64,000 nucleotides of DNA from JAHEKB01 sp049115575 (GTDB lineage: Bacteria > Bacteroidota > Bacteroidia > NS11-12g > UBA9320), in contig JAGDZU010000001.1 of the NCBI GenBank assembly GCA_049115575.1, forward strand, positions 1,083,547-1,147,546. Direction: 5' to 3'. Shown in pieces: positions 17,418-28,500 of the stretch (positions are counted from its first letter, which is position 1; every line of letters begins with the position of its first letter). A model generated the notes under the pieces. It was not told the DNA's origin and made no database searches. It was given only the letters and a program-made list of their open reading frames with translations. A program made the position numbers and the translations under genes.

Positions 17418-18236
17418 TTAATAACCAGCAGCTCCTGAAAGACGTGTGTCTCTAGAGTGTATGCACATAACAGGTACAGGGCTAGTGTTTACCAATTGCT
17501 GTGAATAGCTATCCATAAAGTAACCTGCACTTTCTGTTTCCGTCATAATCATGAGCAAGCCAGCATCTACTTTTTTAGCGTGCTCTATACAAGCTTCAGG
17601 AACCTTTACTCCAAGGTTCATAGCAACAGTATATTTTATATCGCGTTCCATTAAGTAACGTTCTGTTTGTCTCACATAAGCACTAACATGCTGTTCGGCA
17701 TCTTTGCTGCTGCTTTTACTTACTCCTAGTATATGAATAGTAGCATTACAAGCTTGAGCAAGTATGGATGCATATGTTACTTTCTGTCTGGTGGTGTTTG
17801 AATCGGCCAGAGGTAAAACAATATTGGTTATACCCGTATCAGTAGCATAATCCTGTATGGTAATTACAGGACAATTGGATGTACTTACAACTTTAAATGC
17901 ATTACTACCTATCCAAAATGGTGACCATCCTTTTTTACCATGAGCTCCAATTAGAATTAGTTGAAATCCTTCTTCTTTTTCCAATTTAATTACCGCATCG
18001 TAAACCCTGCCGCTTTTTTCAACAACATTAACAGGAATACCCTTTGCAGTGGAAAACTGCTCCAAGTAACTTTTTGCATCGTCAAAACTCTTATCCCCCT
18101 CACCTGTAACAAAAACTGCAGTAATGGTAGAATTGAATTTTTCAGCAATGTCGCATGCCTTTTGCATCGCTTGCCGAGATGATTCCGAATTGTCAAATGC
18201 AACTAAAATCTTTTTGAAAGCCTGATCTTTATCCAT
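17418..18236 (-). CDS. Universal stress protein with two tandem Usp domains
   Basis: A 272-residue protein of two UspA domains (about 8-145 and 150-262). The first has the ATP-binding pattern G-x2-G-x9-G-S (GAHGKKGWSPFWIGSN), so it should bind nucleotide; in the second the loop is changed (MTETESAGYFMDSYSQ), suggesting it does not. Such tandem proteins occur widely and respond to starvation or stress, but the target is unknown. The gene is monocistronic. Confidence 0.9.
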   Translation of the reverse strand: MDKDQAFKKILVAFDNSESSRQAMQKACDIAEKFNSTITAVFVTGEGDKSFDDAKSYLEQFSTAKGIPVNVVEKSGRVYDAVIKLEKEEGFQLILIGAHGKKGWSPFWIGSNAFKVVSTSNCPVITIQDYATDTGITNIVLPLADSNTTRQKVTYASILAQACNATIHILGVSKSSSKDAEQHVSAYVRQTERYLMERDIKYTVAMNLGVKVPEACIEHAKKVDAGLLMIMTETESAGYFMDSYSQQLVNTSPVPVMCIHSRDTRLSGAAGY

Positions 18237-18274
18237 TTTGTTTTATTTATTGTTGCGTGTAAAGTTAATAAAAA

Positions 18275-18775
18275 ATGAAGAAAATCTTTTGGAATTATAG
18301 CTCCAATTTGCCAGTACTCTTTGCAATTTTACTTCTGGGATGCAGCAAACCGTCAATTCCTTCTTTTCAGCGATTAGAAACTTTGAAAGTGGAAAGAGTC
18401 GCTCCAGTCATCTATAGAATCTCAGCAAATGCAGTTTACAACAATCCTAATCCTTTCGGTGGCCAGCTAGTTAGAACGGATATAGATATCTTTATAGACG
18501 AACAACTTATTGCCAAAGTAGAGCAGGATGAAGCCGTGGAGGTGGCCAAGAATTCCGAATTTATAATTCCCATTGTCTTTAGGGTGGATCCTGTGGACTT
18601 GGTTAACAACCGAGACGGTATTCTTCAGTCCATTATTGAACAAATTGGCCAAAATGAAATTAACATTCGGTATAAAGGGTATGTAACCGTGAAAATGCTA
18701 TCTAAAAAGATTAAAGTTCCCATGGATTACACAGAAACCACAATATTGAACGATTTGAATGTAGAGACTAATTAA
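18275..18775 (+). CDS. LEA type 2 (water stress and hypersensitive response) lipoprotein
   Basis: A 166-residue lipoprotein: the signal ends in FAILLLGC with the lipid-accepting cysteine. The body (ISANAVYNNPNPFGGQL, DIDIFIDEQLIAKV, then FIIPIVFRVDPVDLV) follows the immunoglobulin-like LEA_2 pattern, in which NPNPF marks the first strand pair. Family members are linked to desiccation tolerance, but the bacterial role is unclear. Its 3' end overlaps the 3' end of dnaE by 8 bases (convergent), and no terminator separates them. Confidence 0.8.
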   Translation: MKKIFWNYSSNLPVLFAILLLGCSKPSIPSFQRLETLKVERVAPVIYRISANAVYNNPNPFGGQLVRTDIDIFIDEQLIAKVEQDEAVEVAKNSEFIIPIVFRVDPVDLVNNRDGILQSIIEQIGQNEINIRYKGYVTVKMLSKKIKVPMDYTETTILNDLNVETN

Positions 18776-21700
18776 ACCTGAAGTTCAAATCCATTTCCAA
18801 GAGTTTTTGCTTTGTAATATCGTCCATCTTAATTCGGTATTTCCTAGATAGTGCCTTAATGGTTTTATCTACTGACATAATCTTAAAATTGAGTTGAACA
18901 CTTCCTCTTTCATCTGAGAGCTCAAATAGTTCTAACATCAATTCATCTGAAATACGCTCTACTGGAAGGTTAATAGTAACAGATTTTAACTCTTTGTCTA
19001 TTGCATCTTTCAGGAAGCAGATTTGTTTAATATTGATTTCGAGCTTACTGTCATCTCTATAGCTCTTTTCCCCTTTTCCGCTAATGTAGATTTGAGCATT
19101 TGGTTCTATATACCCTCTAAAGCTGGCATACTTTTCACCAAAAAGTGCAAACTCCTTGGTACCAGAAAAATCTTCTATGCTAAAAATCATATATGGCTTT
19201 CCATTCTTGGAAACGGCATCTCTCACTTTGGTGATTAAACCTGCTACAGCAATTTCGCGGTCTACCAATTCAAGATTCATTTCCTCCAATTGTAGTAGAC
19301 TGTTGCTGATTAAATGGTCAATTTCAAACTTGAATTTGCTCAGAGGATGACCAGATATATATATTCCAATAAGTTCTTTTTCTTTATGCAGCCTTTCCAA
19401 TAAGCTCCATGGTTCCATTTTAGGCAATTCCGGCTCATTCAACTCCAGACTCTCAGATCCACCAAAAAGTGAAGCTTGGCTACTATTGGCCTCGGCTTGT
19501 GCCTTTTGGCCATATCTCACTGCAGTTTCTATGCTGGTTTGCCCATTGGAAGACAGCTCTATATAGGCAGATCTGCTGTATCCGAATGCATCAAATGCCC
19601 CCGCCACAGCCAAGTTTTCCAATGACTTCTTGTTCACCATTCTTTGGTTCACTCGTTTACATAGTTCAAAGATGCTGCTGTATTCACCATTTTCTTTCCG
19701 TTCTCTGATGATCTCTTGAGCAGCAGACTCTCCTACTCCCTTAATCGCAGCAAGACCAAAACGTATTGCCCCTTTTTGATTCACACTGAACTTGGAAGCA
19801 CTTTCATTCACATCTGGCCCAAGTATATCTAAACCTTGCCTTTTGCATTCTTCCATAAAGAAACTGACTTTTTTAATGTCGTTCATATTATGGGTTAGTA
19901 CTGATGCCATAAATTCAGCTGGATAATTAGCCTTTAAATAGGCAGTATGAAAAGCCAAATATGCATAACAAGTGGAATGACTTTTGTTAAATGCGTAAGA
20001 TGCAAAAGCCTCCCAATCTTTCCAGACTTTCTTGAGAACCTCTTCTGGATGACCATTAGAAGTACCTTGCTGAATAAAGAGATCAAAGAGTTTATTCATC
20101 TCCTCTATCTTCTTTTTACCCATGGCTTTCCTCAAAGAATCGGCCTGACCTTTACTAAAACCGGCCAGCTTTTGAGATAGAAGCATTACTTGCTCTTGAT
20201 AAACCGTAATACCATAAGTCTCAGACAGGTATTCTTCCATGTCTGCTAAATCATAACTAATCTCTTCTCTGCCGTGTTTACGCGCAATGAAGTTCTTAAT
20301 ATAATCCATTGGGCCAGGGCGATAAAGAGCATTCATGGCTATGAGGTCGTCGAACTTGTCTGGTATGAGTGCCTTTAAGTTTTTTTGCATTCCAGGAGAC
20401 TCAAATTGAAAAATTCCATTGGTTTCTCCTTTGGCAAAAAGGGCCAGCGTCTTTTTATCATCCAGTGGAATTTCATCCGGAACTATCTCCACACCATGCT
20501 TTTCCTTAACCAACTCAACAGCATCTTTGATAATGCTCAAGGTTCTTAAACCCAAAAAGTCCATTTTGAGAAGGCCTGCAGTCTCTACAACACTATTGTC
20601 GAACTGAGTAATTAAAAGCTCATTGTCTTTGGTCTTGCTAACAGGTATATAATTCGTTATTTCATCAGGAGTAATAATAACACCACAGGCATGGATACCC
20701 GTATTTCTAACGGAACCTTCCAATTTGGCTGCGGTTCTAATCATCTCTCCAACTGGTGTTTCTTCTGAAGCTAGTTTTCTGAACTCATCTGCGTTTTGCA
20801 GTTGCTCAGAATTCATTTCCTTTTTCAGCTTTTCCTGTACTCCTTCAGCTTCAAGTACTTTCTGCAGAGTTGCCTTTAGATGGTCTGGAAAGGTTTTAGC
20901 CACTTTGTCTACAACTGGCAATGGCACATCAAGCACTCTTCCTACATCTCGCAGTGACGATCTAGCCGCCATTGAACCATAGGTCACAATTTGCGCAACT
21001 TGCTCTTGTCCATACTTGTCTAAAACATAATCAATTACCTTCTGCCTGCCCTCATCGTCAAAATCTATATCAATATCCGGCATGCTTACCCTTTCAGGAT
21101 TGAGAAAACGCTCAAAAAGCAAATTATAAGCGATGGGATCTACATTGGTAATTCCCAAAACATAGGCCACAACAGAGCCAGCTGCTGATCCTCTACCAGG
21201 CCCTACCCAAACACCCATATCTTTAGCTGCACTTGTAAAATCTTGAACTATGAGAAAGTAACCTGGATAACCACTATCACCTATTACCATAAGCTCAAAA
21301 TTGAGGCGTTCCTCAACCTCAGAGCTAATAACTCCGTATCTCTTTTTAGCACCTTCAAATGAAAGATGTCTCAGATAGTCTATTTGGGTTTTAAAACCTG
21401 CAGGTAAAACAAAGTTGGGCAGTAATACATCTCGCTTAAGTTCAGGAGTTTCTATGGAATCAACTATAAGGTTTGTATTGTCTAATGCCTCAGGAATGTC
21501 TGCAAATATTTGATGCATTTGCTCCTGAGTCTTAAAGTAAAACTCGTGGTTGGGAAATCCAAACCTATAGCCCCTACCATCTCCAATAGGTTCTGCCTGT
21601 TTAGAGTTGGTATTTACACATAGAAGAATATCATGTGCATTCCAATCATCTTCAGCCACATAATGAGAATCATTAGTGGCTATGGTTTTTAGATTATACT

Positions 21701-22310
21701 TTTTGGCCAGTCGAATGAGAACTTGATTTACCGCTTCCTGGCTGATTCCAGTACCATCTATATTCTCAATACCATGCCTTTGAAGTTCTATATAATAATT
21801 CTCTCCGAAAATTTCTAAATACTCTCTGAGCAAGGCTTCAGCCGCTTCTTCGCCTTTGTGAAGTATAGCCTGTGGTATTTCTGCACCAATACAACAAGAT
21901 GTGGCAATGAGTCCCTCGCTGTATTTTTTTAGCACCTCTTTATCTATCCTTGGCCATTTGCTATATAGCCCATCTGTATAACCAATGGAACAGAGCTTGG
22001 ATAAATTCTTATACCCTTCTTGATTCTTCGCTAGTAAGAGTTGGTGATATCTGTGGTCTTTAGTGTCGCCAACAAATGATTTTCTGAATCGGTCTTCTAC
22101 CAAATAAAACTCACAACCAACTATAGGCTTTACTCCTTGCTTTAAACCTTCATTCACAAACTTAAATACACCAAACATATTTCCGTGGTCTGTAAGTGCT
22201 ACAGCCCTCATATTATCTTCCTTGGCTTTGGAAAACATATCTTCTATTCTAGCTGCTCCATCTAACAGTGAATACTGGCTATGACAATGTAAATGTGAGA
22301 ATGACGGCAT
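18768..22310 (-). CDS. dnaE: DNA polymerase III alpha subunit
   Basis: An 1180-residue replicative polymerase. It starts with a PHP domain (FSHLHCHSQYSLLDG, residues 4-18, with metal-binding HxH), followed by the C-family polymerase core with the catalytic PDIDIDFDDEGR (about 405-416) and GPGRGSAAGS (about 375), a helix-hairpin-helix (AAIKGVGESAAQEI) and an OB fold (REIAVAGLITKVRDAV onwards). Length and domains fit DnaE1. The frame extends upstream to an ATG at 22373, but MPSFSHLH is the conserved family start and is used here; TAAATTTA (a one-mismatch -7 box) then lies 2 bases upstream, so the start is a little uncertain. Confidence 0.97.
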   Translation of the reverse strand: MPSFSHLHCHSQYSLLDGAARIEDMFSKAKEDNMRAVALTDHGNMFGVFKFVNEGLKQGVKPIVGCEFYLVEDRFRKSFVGDTKDHRYHQLLLAKNQEGYKNLSKLCSIGYTDGLYSKWPRIDKEVLKKYSEGLIATSCCIGAEIPQAILHKGEEAAEALLREYLEIFGENYYIELQRHGIENIDGTGISQEAVNQVLIRLAKKYNLKTIATNDSHYVAEDDWNAHDILLCVNTNSKQAEPIGDGRGYRFGFPNHEFYFKTQEQMHQIFADIPEALDNTNLIVDSIETPELKRDVLLPNFVLPAGFKTQIDYLRHLSFEGAKKRYGVISSEVEERLNFELMVIGDSGYPGYFLIVQDFTSAAKDMGVWVGPGRGSAAGSVVAYVLGITNVDPIAYNLLFERFLNPERVSMPDIDIDFDDEGRQKVIDYVLDKYGQEQVAQIVTYGSMAARSSLRDVGRVLDVPLPVVDKVAKTFPDHLKATLQKVLEAEGVQEKLKKEMNSEQLQNADEFRKLASEETPVGEMIRTAAKLEGSVRNTGIHACGVIITPDEITNYIPVSKTKDNELLITQFDNSVVETAGLLKMDFLGLRTLSIIKDAVELVKEKHGVEIVPDEIPLDDKKTLALFAKGETNGIFQFESPGMQKNLKALIPDKFDDLIAMNALYRPGPMDYIKNFIARKHGREEISYDLADMEEYLSETYGITVYQEQVMLLSQKLAGFSKGQADSLRKAMGKKKIEEMNKLFDLFIQQGTSNGHPEEVLKKVWKDWEAFASYAFNKSHSTCYAYLAFHTAYLKANYPAEFMASVLTHNMNDIKKVSFFMEECKRQGLDILGPDVNESASKFSVNQKGAIRFGLAAIKGVGESAAQEIIRERKENGEYSSIFELCKRVNQRMVNKKSLENLAVAGAFDAFGYSRSAYIELSSNGQTSIETAVRYGQKAQAEANSSQASLFGGSESLELNEPELPKMEPWSLLERLHKEKELIGIYISGHPLSKFKFEIDHLISNSLLQLEEMNLELVDREIAVAGLITKVRDAVSKNGKPYMIFSIEDFSGTKEFALFGEKYASFRGYIEPNAQIYISGKGEKSYRDDSKLEINIKQICFLKDAIDKELKSVTINLPVERISDELMLELFELSDERGSVQLNFKIMSVDKTIKALSRKYRIKMDDITKQKLLEMDLNFRFN

Positions 22311-22374
22311 ATTAAATTTAACGTACAAGTATACAAAGCTTAAGCTTCTGCATACCCACATTTTGTACTCCATG

Positions 22375-22406
22375 GTTGCATATTTTAATGCTTCTGAATA
22401 GTATTG
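22375..22406 (+). promoter_or_regulatory. Possible promoter for the CPBP-recG operon
   Basis: GTTG at 22375-22378 and TAGTATTG at 22399-22406 are separated by 20 bases, close to the TTTG-N19-TAnnTTTG consensus with one mismatch in each box. The start codon of the first gene is 17 bases further on. Confidence 0.4.
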
Positions 22407-22423
22407 CTTTGAATTAGAAGAGT

Positions 22424-23365
22424 TTGAAGCAAATCTTAAAATACATCAAGAAGTTTTACACAGATCATATGAACAAATATGATGTGATATTTGGGCTTCT
22501 TTTTGTGGCTGGGTTCAGCTATATAAACTATGGTACAGATCTAACCATAGGCTTTACAGAAAAATATGTTTGGACCAATAAACTCATTCCATTCCATTTT
22601 GTCATCTATGCCATTCCGCTATTTCTGGGCTATTTGATTCAATCATTTAGTCATAAGGATTGGTCTTATTGGAAAAACCCCAAATTCATCCTTTTGTGTT
22701 TGTTCGCATTGTCTTTGTTTTCTATGAGGGCATCATCTCACCTTTTTCTTCAAGGAATGTGGGATCATATAGGCGGCTGGCAATACTCTAGATGGTACTA
22801 TGCCATCTTCAGCACCATTTTTAGAGGTGGCCTTTTGTTTATCCCTATTGCTATTTACTGGTATTTGGTAGATAGAAAGAAAATGAATTTCTACGGCTTC
22901 ACGCTTAAGAACTTCAACACCAAGCCATACTTTGTTATGCTGGCTATAATGCTGCCACTAATTGTTCTTGCTTCAACACAAGGTGATTTTCAAGGTGCTT
23001 ATCCCAGAGGTGTTCGTTTTAGAGATTTAAACATTGAAAACCCTGATCATCGCTGGTTCTTTATTATCTATGAATTGTTCTATGGCTTGGATTTTTTCAG
23101 CATTGAATTCTTCTTTAGAGGCTTTATGGTTATGGCTTTCATAGGACTTGTGGGCCCAAGGGCCATATTACCCATGGCCATGTTTTATGTGGTTATTCAC
23201 TACGGAAAACCCGCTGGAGAACTGGTGAGCTCCTTCTTTGGAGGAACGCTGCTGGGCATTATTGCCTACTACAGCAAATCAATAATTGGTGGAATCATTG
23301 TTCATGTTGGAATAGCCTGGATGATGGAAATTGGAGCATTCATTGGAAATACGCTTAGCTCATGA
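22424..23365 (+). CDS. CPBP-like intramembrane protease family protein
   Basis: A membrane protein of about 313 residues with some eight hydrophobic segments. Near residue 222 the run SIEFFFRGFM resembles the CPBP/Rce1 protease motif (EExxxR), but only one Glu of the usual pair is present; later FYVVIHYGKPAGE carries the histidine region and HVGIAWM the final conserved histidine. Whether it cleaves proteins is uncertain. The start is a TTG at 22424; an ATG at 22469 would remove 15 residues. Its stop overlaps the recG start (ATGA), so the two are translationally coupled. Confidence 0.78.
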   Translation: MKQILKYIKKFYTDHMNKYDVIFGLLFVAGFSYINYGTDLTIGFTEKYVWTNKLIPFHFVIYAIPLFLGYLIQSFSHKDWSYWKNPKFILLCLFALSLFSMRASSHLFLQGMWDHIGGWQYSRWYYAIFSTIFRGGLLFIPIAIYWYLVDRKKMNFYGFTLKNFNTKPYFVMLAIMLPLIVLASTQGDFQGAYPRGVRFRDLNIENPDHRWFFIIYELFYGLDFFSIEFFFRGFMVMAFIGLVGPRAILPMAMFYVVIHYGKPAGELVSSFFGGTLLGIIAYYSKSIIGGIIVHVGIAWMMEIGAFIGNTLSS

Positions 23366-25452
23366 GCAGTTTCCTCAATACAGAGCTTCAATTTATAAAG
23401 GGAATTGGCGAGGCCAGGTCAACTGTATTGCAGAAAGAATTAGCTGCCTTTACTGTGGCAGACCTATTGCAGTATTACCCATTCAGATATATAGATCGTT
23501 CGGTATTTCACAAAATCAAAGACATTGATTCTGAACAGCAGTTCTATCAAATTAGAGGGGTAATTAATCACATAGATGTGGTGGGGTTCAAAAAGAATTC
23601 GAGACTGGTTGCACGCTTTTTCGACGGTCAGAAATCAGTGGAACTCGTTTGGTTTAGAGGAGTTCAATGGGTTAAGAAAAGCTTAACACTTAATGAAGAA
23701 GTGGTACTGTTTGGTAAACCCACATTTTACAAAGGAAAACTCAATTTTGCTCACCCAGAGATTGAAGCCTATGACCCAAACAAACTCAAGCCATTTGAGG
23801 CGGTTTATTCTGTAACGGAATTAATGAGAAATCGCAGACTTGAAAGCAAGGCATTGCGAAAGATAATGGACAATATTCTTAGGCATGAAAAATGGAATAT
23901 TCCCGAATTCTTCAGCGAACAGTTGAGGAAAGAAAATCTATTAATCCCTCGTCCTCAAGCCTTTAAGTCCATTCATCAACCCAAAAATCAGAAGGAAGCC
24001 GATTTGGCGGTTTATAGATTCAAGTTCGAGGAATTGTTTATGCTGCAGTTTCCTTTTATAAGACAAAAACTTCAGCGCAAACGCGAAGCTTATGGTTTGC
24101 TTTTTGAATCCTTGCTTCCTAAACTTCGTGATTTTCTGGAGCATCATCTTCCATTTAAATTAACAGGGGCACAACAAAGAGTTCTCAAAGAGATTAAATC
24201 CGATCTCTGTTCTGGTCAACAAATGAACCGGCTGTTACAAGGAGATGTTGGAAGTGGTAAAACCATAGTGGCATACCTAAGTGCACTTATGGCCATTGAC
24301 AATGGATGTCAAGCTTGTTTAATGGCTCCAACGGAAATCCTGGCCACCCAACATTATTTGGGATTAAAAGAGTGGGCTGCACTCTCCGGGATAAGAGTTG
24401 CCCTTCTTACGGGCTCAACGCCAAATTCAGAGCGCAAAGAGTTACATCGTCTTTTAAGACTTGGAGAAATTCATATACTCATTGGCACCCATGCCTTAAT
24501 TGAAGATGTAGTGAGCTTTCACAAGCTGGGATTAGTAATTATAGATGAGCAACACAGATTTGGAGTTGCACAAAGAGCTAGGTTGCAGGAGAAGGCAGAT
24601 CACCCTCCACACGTTTTGGTAATGACGGCTACTCCAATCCCTCGAACATTAGCAATGAGTTTATATGGTGATTTGGACTACAGCGTTATTGATGAGTTAC
24701 CAGCAGGAAGACAGGAAATTAAAACTGCTCATCGATTTGGCTTTGCCCGAGAAAAGGTATGGGCATTTATAAAAGAAGAAATTGCCAAAGGAAGACAAGC
24801 TTATATAGTATACCCTTTAATTGAAGAAAGTGAAGTTTTAAACTACAGAGACTTAAATTCCGGATACGATGATTTATTAAAATATTTCCCAAGACCGGAT
24901 TACCAAATAGCCATGTTACATGGCCAAATGAAGTCTGAAGACAAAGAAGCTGTGATGCAAGCCTTTAAAGAGGGCAAACATGAAATACTAGTGAGTACTA
25001 CTGTTATTGAGGTGGGTGTTGATGTGCCAAATGCCACGGTTATGCTCATAGAGAGCGCAGAAAAATTTGGCTTGTCTCAATTACACCAGCTTAGAGGTAG
25101 AGTTGGCCGTGGAGGAGAACAATCCTATTGCATACTCATGAGTAGTAAGAAAATCAGTGAGAACGCTGAAACCAGGTTAAAGGCTATGGTAAGCACTAAC
25201 AGTGGTTTTGATTTAAGCGAAATAGATATGCAGCTCCGAGGCTTTGGAGATATAGCTGGAACAAGACAAAGTGGTTTGGACCAGCTAAAGCTTTCTTCTT
25301 TGAGCAACGACCAGCAAATTGCCATGCAAGCTAGAAATGCTCTGGTTCAGATTCTAAAGGCTGATCCAGATCTTGTGAATTCAGAAAATCAGGCTTTAAA
25401 GAATCACATTCAATCCCGTTCAGCTTACAGGGAGTGGACTAAAATTGCCTAA
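23362..25452 (+). CDS. recG: ATP-dependent DNA helicase RecG
   Basis: A 696-residue branched-DNA helicase that remodels stalled replication forks and Holliday junctions. An N-terminal wedge/OB domain (about 1-200) is followed by the helicase lobes: LLQGDVGSGKTIVA (Walker A, about 290), IDEQHRFGVAQR (motif II, DEQH), VMTATPIPRTLA (III), STTVIEVGVDVPNA (V) and QLRGRVGRGGEQSYCIL (VI). The C-terminal RecG wrap segment with GFGDIAGTRQSG is intact. Length is typical. It is the second gene of an operon with the CPBP-like protein and is followed by a terminator. Confidence 0.97.
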   Translation: MSSFLNTELQFIKGIGEARSTVLQKELAAFTVADLLQYYPFRYIDRSVFHKIKDIDSEQQFYQIRGVINHIDVVGFKKNSRLVARFFDGQKSVELVWFRGVQWVKKSLTLNEEVVLFGKPTFYKGKLNFAHPEIEAYDPNKLKPFEAVYSVTELMRNRRLESKALRKIMDNILRHEKWNIPEFFSEQLRKENLLIPRPQAFKSIHQPKNQKEADLAVYRFKFEELFMLQFPFIRQKLQRKREAYGLLFESLLPKLRDFLEHHLPFKLTGAQQRVLKEIKSDLCSGQQMNRLLQGDVGSGKTIVAYLSALMAIDNGCQACLMAPTEILATQHYLGLKEWAALSGIRVALLTGSTPNSERKELHRLLRLGEIHILIGTHALIEDVVSFHKLGLVIIDEQHRFGVAQRARLQEKADHPPHVLVMTATPIPRTLAMSLYGDLDYSVIDELPAGRQEIKTAHRFGFAREKVWAFIKEEIAKGRQAYIVYPLIEESEVLNYRDLNSGYDDLLKYFPRPDYQIAMLHGQMKSEDKEAVMQAFKEGKHEILVSTTVIEVGVDVPNATVMLIESAEKFGLSQLHQLRGRVGRGGEQSYCILMSSKKISENAETRLKAMVSTNSGFDLSEIDMQLRGFGDIAGTRQSGLDQLKLSSLSNDQQIAMQARNALVQILKADPDLVNSENQALKNHIQSRSAYREWTKIA

Positions 25453-25454
25453 AC

Positions 25455-25485
25455 AAAAAAGCCCAATCAAATGATCGGGCTTTTA
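25455..25485. terminator. Bidirectional terminator between recG and secDF
   Basis: AGCCCAATCA (25460-25469) pairs with TGATCGGGCT (25472-25481) with one internal mismatch. The stem is flanked by six A residues on the left and four T residues on the right, so it can stop transcription from both convergent genes. Confidence 0.8.
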
Positions 25486-25501
25486 AGAGTTTCAGTTTTT
25501 G

Positions 25502-28500
25502 TTATTTCTTTTTCTTGTTGCGTTGAATCTTAAAGATGTCAACCACTATAGGTGTTGCAACGCACACAGACGAATAGGTACCTACAGCCACACCAACAAG
25601 CAGTGCAAAGGTAAATCCGCTTAGTCCTTCACCTCCAAATACGAACAATATCAAGATCACCAATAAGGTAGTCAATGATGTGATTAATGTTCTACTTAGG
25701 GTAGAGTTAATTGCGCTGTTTATCACACCTCCCAAGTCAGATTCGTGTTTGTGAGTGATTAGGAATTCTCTCACCCTATCAAACACTACCACCGTATCGT
25801 TAATAGAGTAACCTACTACCGTTAAGATGGCTGCTATAAATGCTTGATCTATATCCAAACTGAAAGGCAAAATGCCCCAGAATATGGAGTAAATCGAGAA
25901 TACTATCATAACATCGTGGAACAAAGCAGCTGTTGCACCCAATCCAAATCCCCATTTTCTAAATCGTCCTACGATATAAATGAACATTCCAATCAGGGCT
26001 ATTACAATGGCCCAAGTAGACCTCACTTTAATATCCTTGGCTATGGTTGGTCCAACCTTGGAAGAAGAAAGAATATCATCTCCATCAACATCAAATTGGC
26101 TTAAAGCACTTATTAGATCTGCTTCTACTTTATCTGAAGCTTCTATTTCTTTGCTGTCAATCATATAAGAGGTGGTAATCTTAAATTGATCATTACCTCC
26201 ATAGGTTTTCACTTCGTTGTTACCATCTATATTGTCGTTCAATGCTTTACGCAAGTCGGCAACATTGCCATCGTCTACTTGAACTATATAACTCCAACCA
26301 CCTTTGAAATCAACACCAGTCTTAACACCGCGTGTTGCCAAAGAAATAATACCTGCAATTATGATAACTCCCGATATAGTATAGAACAATTTTCTTCTTC
26401 CAATGAAATTGATATTGAATGAAGTAAACATATTCTTGGAGAATGTAGTGTAGAAAGAAGTCTCTCTTCCTTTTTCTATATCACGATCTATAAATAGACG
26501 AGTTAAGAAAATGGATGTGAATAGAGAAGATAAAATACCTATTACCAAGATTACAGCAAATCCCATTACAGGTCCTTTTCCAAGTACCCAAAGAATAATA
26601 CCCGCAATCAAGGTAGTAATATTCGCATCTATAATAGAGGAATAAGCCCCTTGATAACCGTCTTTAACAGCCATCTTGAAACCTTTACCCGCTCTCAATT
26701 CTTCACGAATCCGCTCAAACACGAGTACGTTGGCATCCACCGCCATACCTATGGTTAACACCAGTCCTGCCATACCTGGTAAGGTTAGAGCTGCATGTAA
26801 TCCCGTAAGTACTCCGATAATGAATACGAGGTTAGCAAGCAATGCAATGTCTGCATACATACCTGCTTTACCGTAGTAAAACATCATAAAGATGATAACC
26901 AACATGAATCCAACTGCCAGCGAAATCATACCCGCTTTAATAGCCTTGGCTCCCAATGAAGGACCAACAGTACTTTCACCTGCTATTTTAGCCGGCGCAG
27001 GTAACTTACCCGCTTTAAGTATATTAGATAAATCTTCTGCTTCTCTTTGGTCAAAGCCACCTGTAATCTCAGACATCCCGTTAGGAATCTCATTTTGAAC
27101 CGTAGGTGCACTATAAACTAAATGATCAAGGACAATAGCCACAGCTTCTTTGGGGTCTAGTTTAGACGCCGCTGCAGTAATTCTTTTCCATTCTCTCGTT
27201 CCTTCTTGATTCATGGTCATGCTTACGGAAAGCTGTCCATTGATTTGTCTTGAAGGTCTGGCATCTGTAATTACATCACCAGCCAATACGGGTTCACCAT
27301 CTCTGCTAGACTTTAATGCATAAAGCATGTAAAACTCTCCACTTGGGTCTGAAGATTTGAAACTCCATTTCCAATGCAGATCTGCAGGCATAGATGCCAA
27401 TACTTCTGGTGAATCAAAATAGGCCTCAAATGCAGGCATATCTTTAGCTGCAACATATCCAACATGAGCACCTGCTCCCCAGTTTTGATTGTCTTGACTC
27501 AAGTTAGGAATCATTTTAGACAATACTGGATTTTCCGCTAAACGCTGTTCATCTGAAATTGAATCTCCTGACGCAGTATCTGATAATGCAGCATCCAGTG
27601 ATCCTGTATTATCCAGATTATCTCCGCTATCGGCCTCCGCTACTAACTCGCTTTCTTCTGCATCATCTGCAACAAGGCTAGCTTCAGCCTGAGTAGTATC
27701 TCCAAGTTTCTCTTTACCGTAAATAATCTTGTTTACAGCCTCGAGGTATGAATAAGCTTCATAGTTAGGATACACATTCCAGAACTCAAGTTTCGCCGAA
27801 CTCTGTAATACCTTTCTCACCCTTGCTGGGTCATCCACACCTGGCAATTCAACCAGTATTCGTCCATTGTCTAATCTCTGAACGTTGGGCTGAGCCACAC
27901 CGAACTTATCAATCCTAGTAGCGATAATTTCGAAAGCTCTGTCAATAGCGCTTTCAGACTCCTTCTTTAAGTAGTCATAGATTTCGCCATTGCTAGATTC
28001 AAAGCCATTTTCCAATTCTCCTTCTAGCTCTCTGCTGAAGAAGATGGAAGCGAGCTTGCCATCTGGTGCTATTTTGTTGTACTCAGAAGCGAGTACATCC
28101 ACAAAGTTCTGCTGTCCTAAGTATCGCTTTTCTGCAGCATCTAGCGCAGAAAGGAAGGCTTGGTCTTTTGTTTTACCAGCCATTGAACGGATTATTTCTG
28201 GAGTTGCAACCTCCAGAGTCACGTTCATACCACCTTGCAAGTCAAGTCCTAAATTCAGCTGTTCTTCTTTACACTCCTGATAAGTGAATTTCCCTATTCC
28301 CAAATTGAATACTTCAACTGGTGCAAGAGAATCATAATAGACTTTCAAGAATGAATCTTGAGCAGTCTTGTCTTCAGGAAAAACTTGTTCCGCTTTGGCT
28401 TCTGCCTTTTTCTCAATGGAACGAGTTTTAAATGTAAAGGACAACTGATAAATACTTGCTAAGATTAGCAATACTGTAATTACCTGTATAAATCCTTTAT

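Noticed and set aside
22311..22373. Longer dnaE frame starting at an ATG at 22373
   Set aside because: The extra 21 residues are not part of the conserved DnaE start, MPSFSHLHCHSQYSLLDG.
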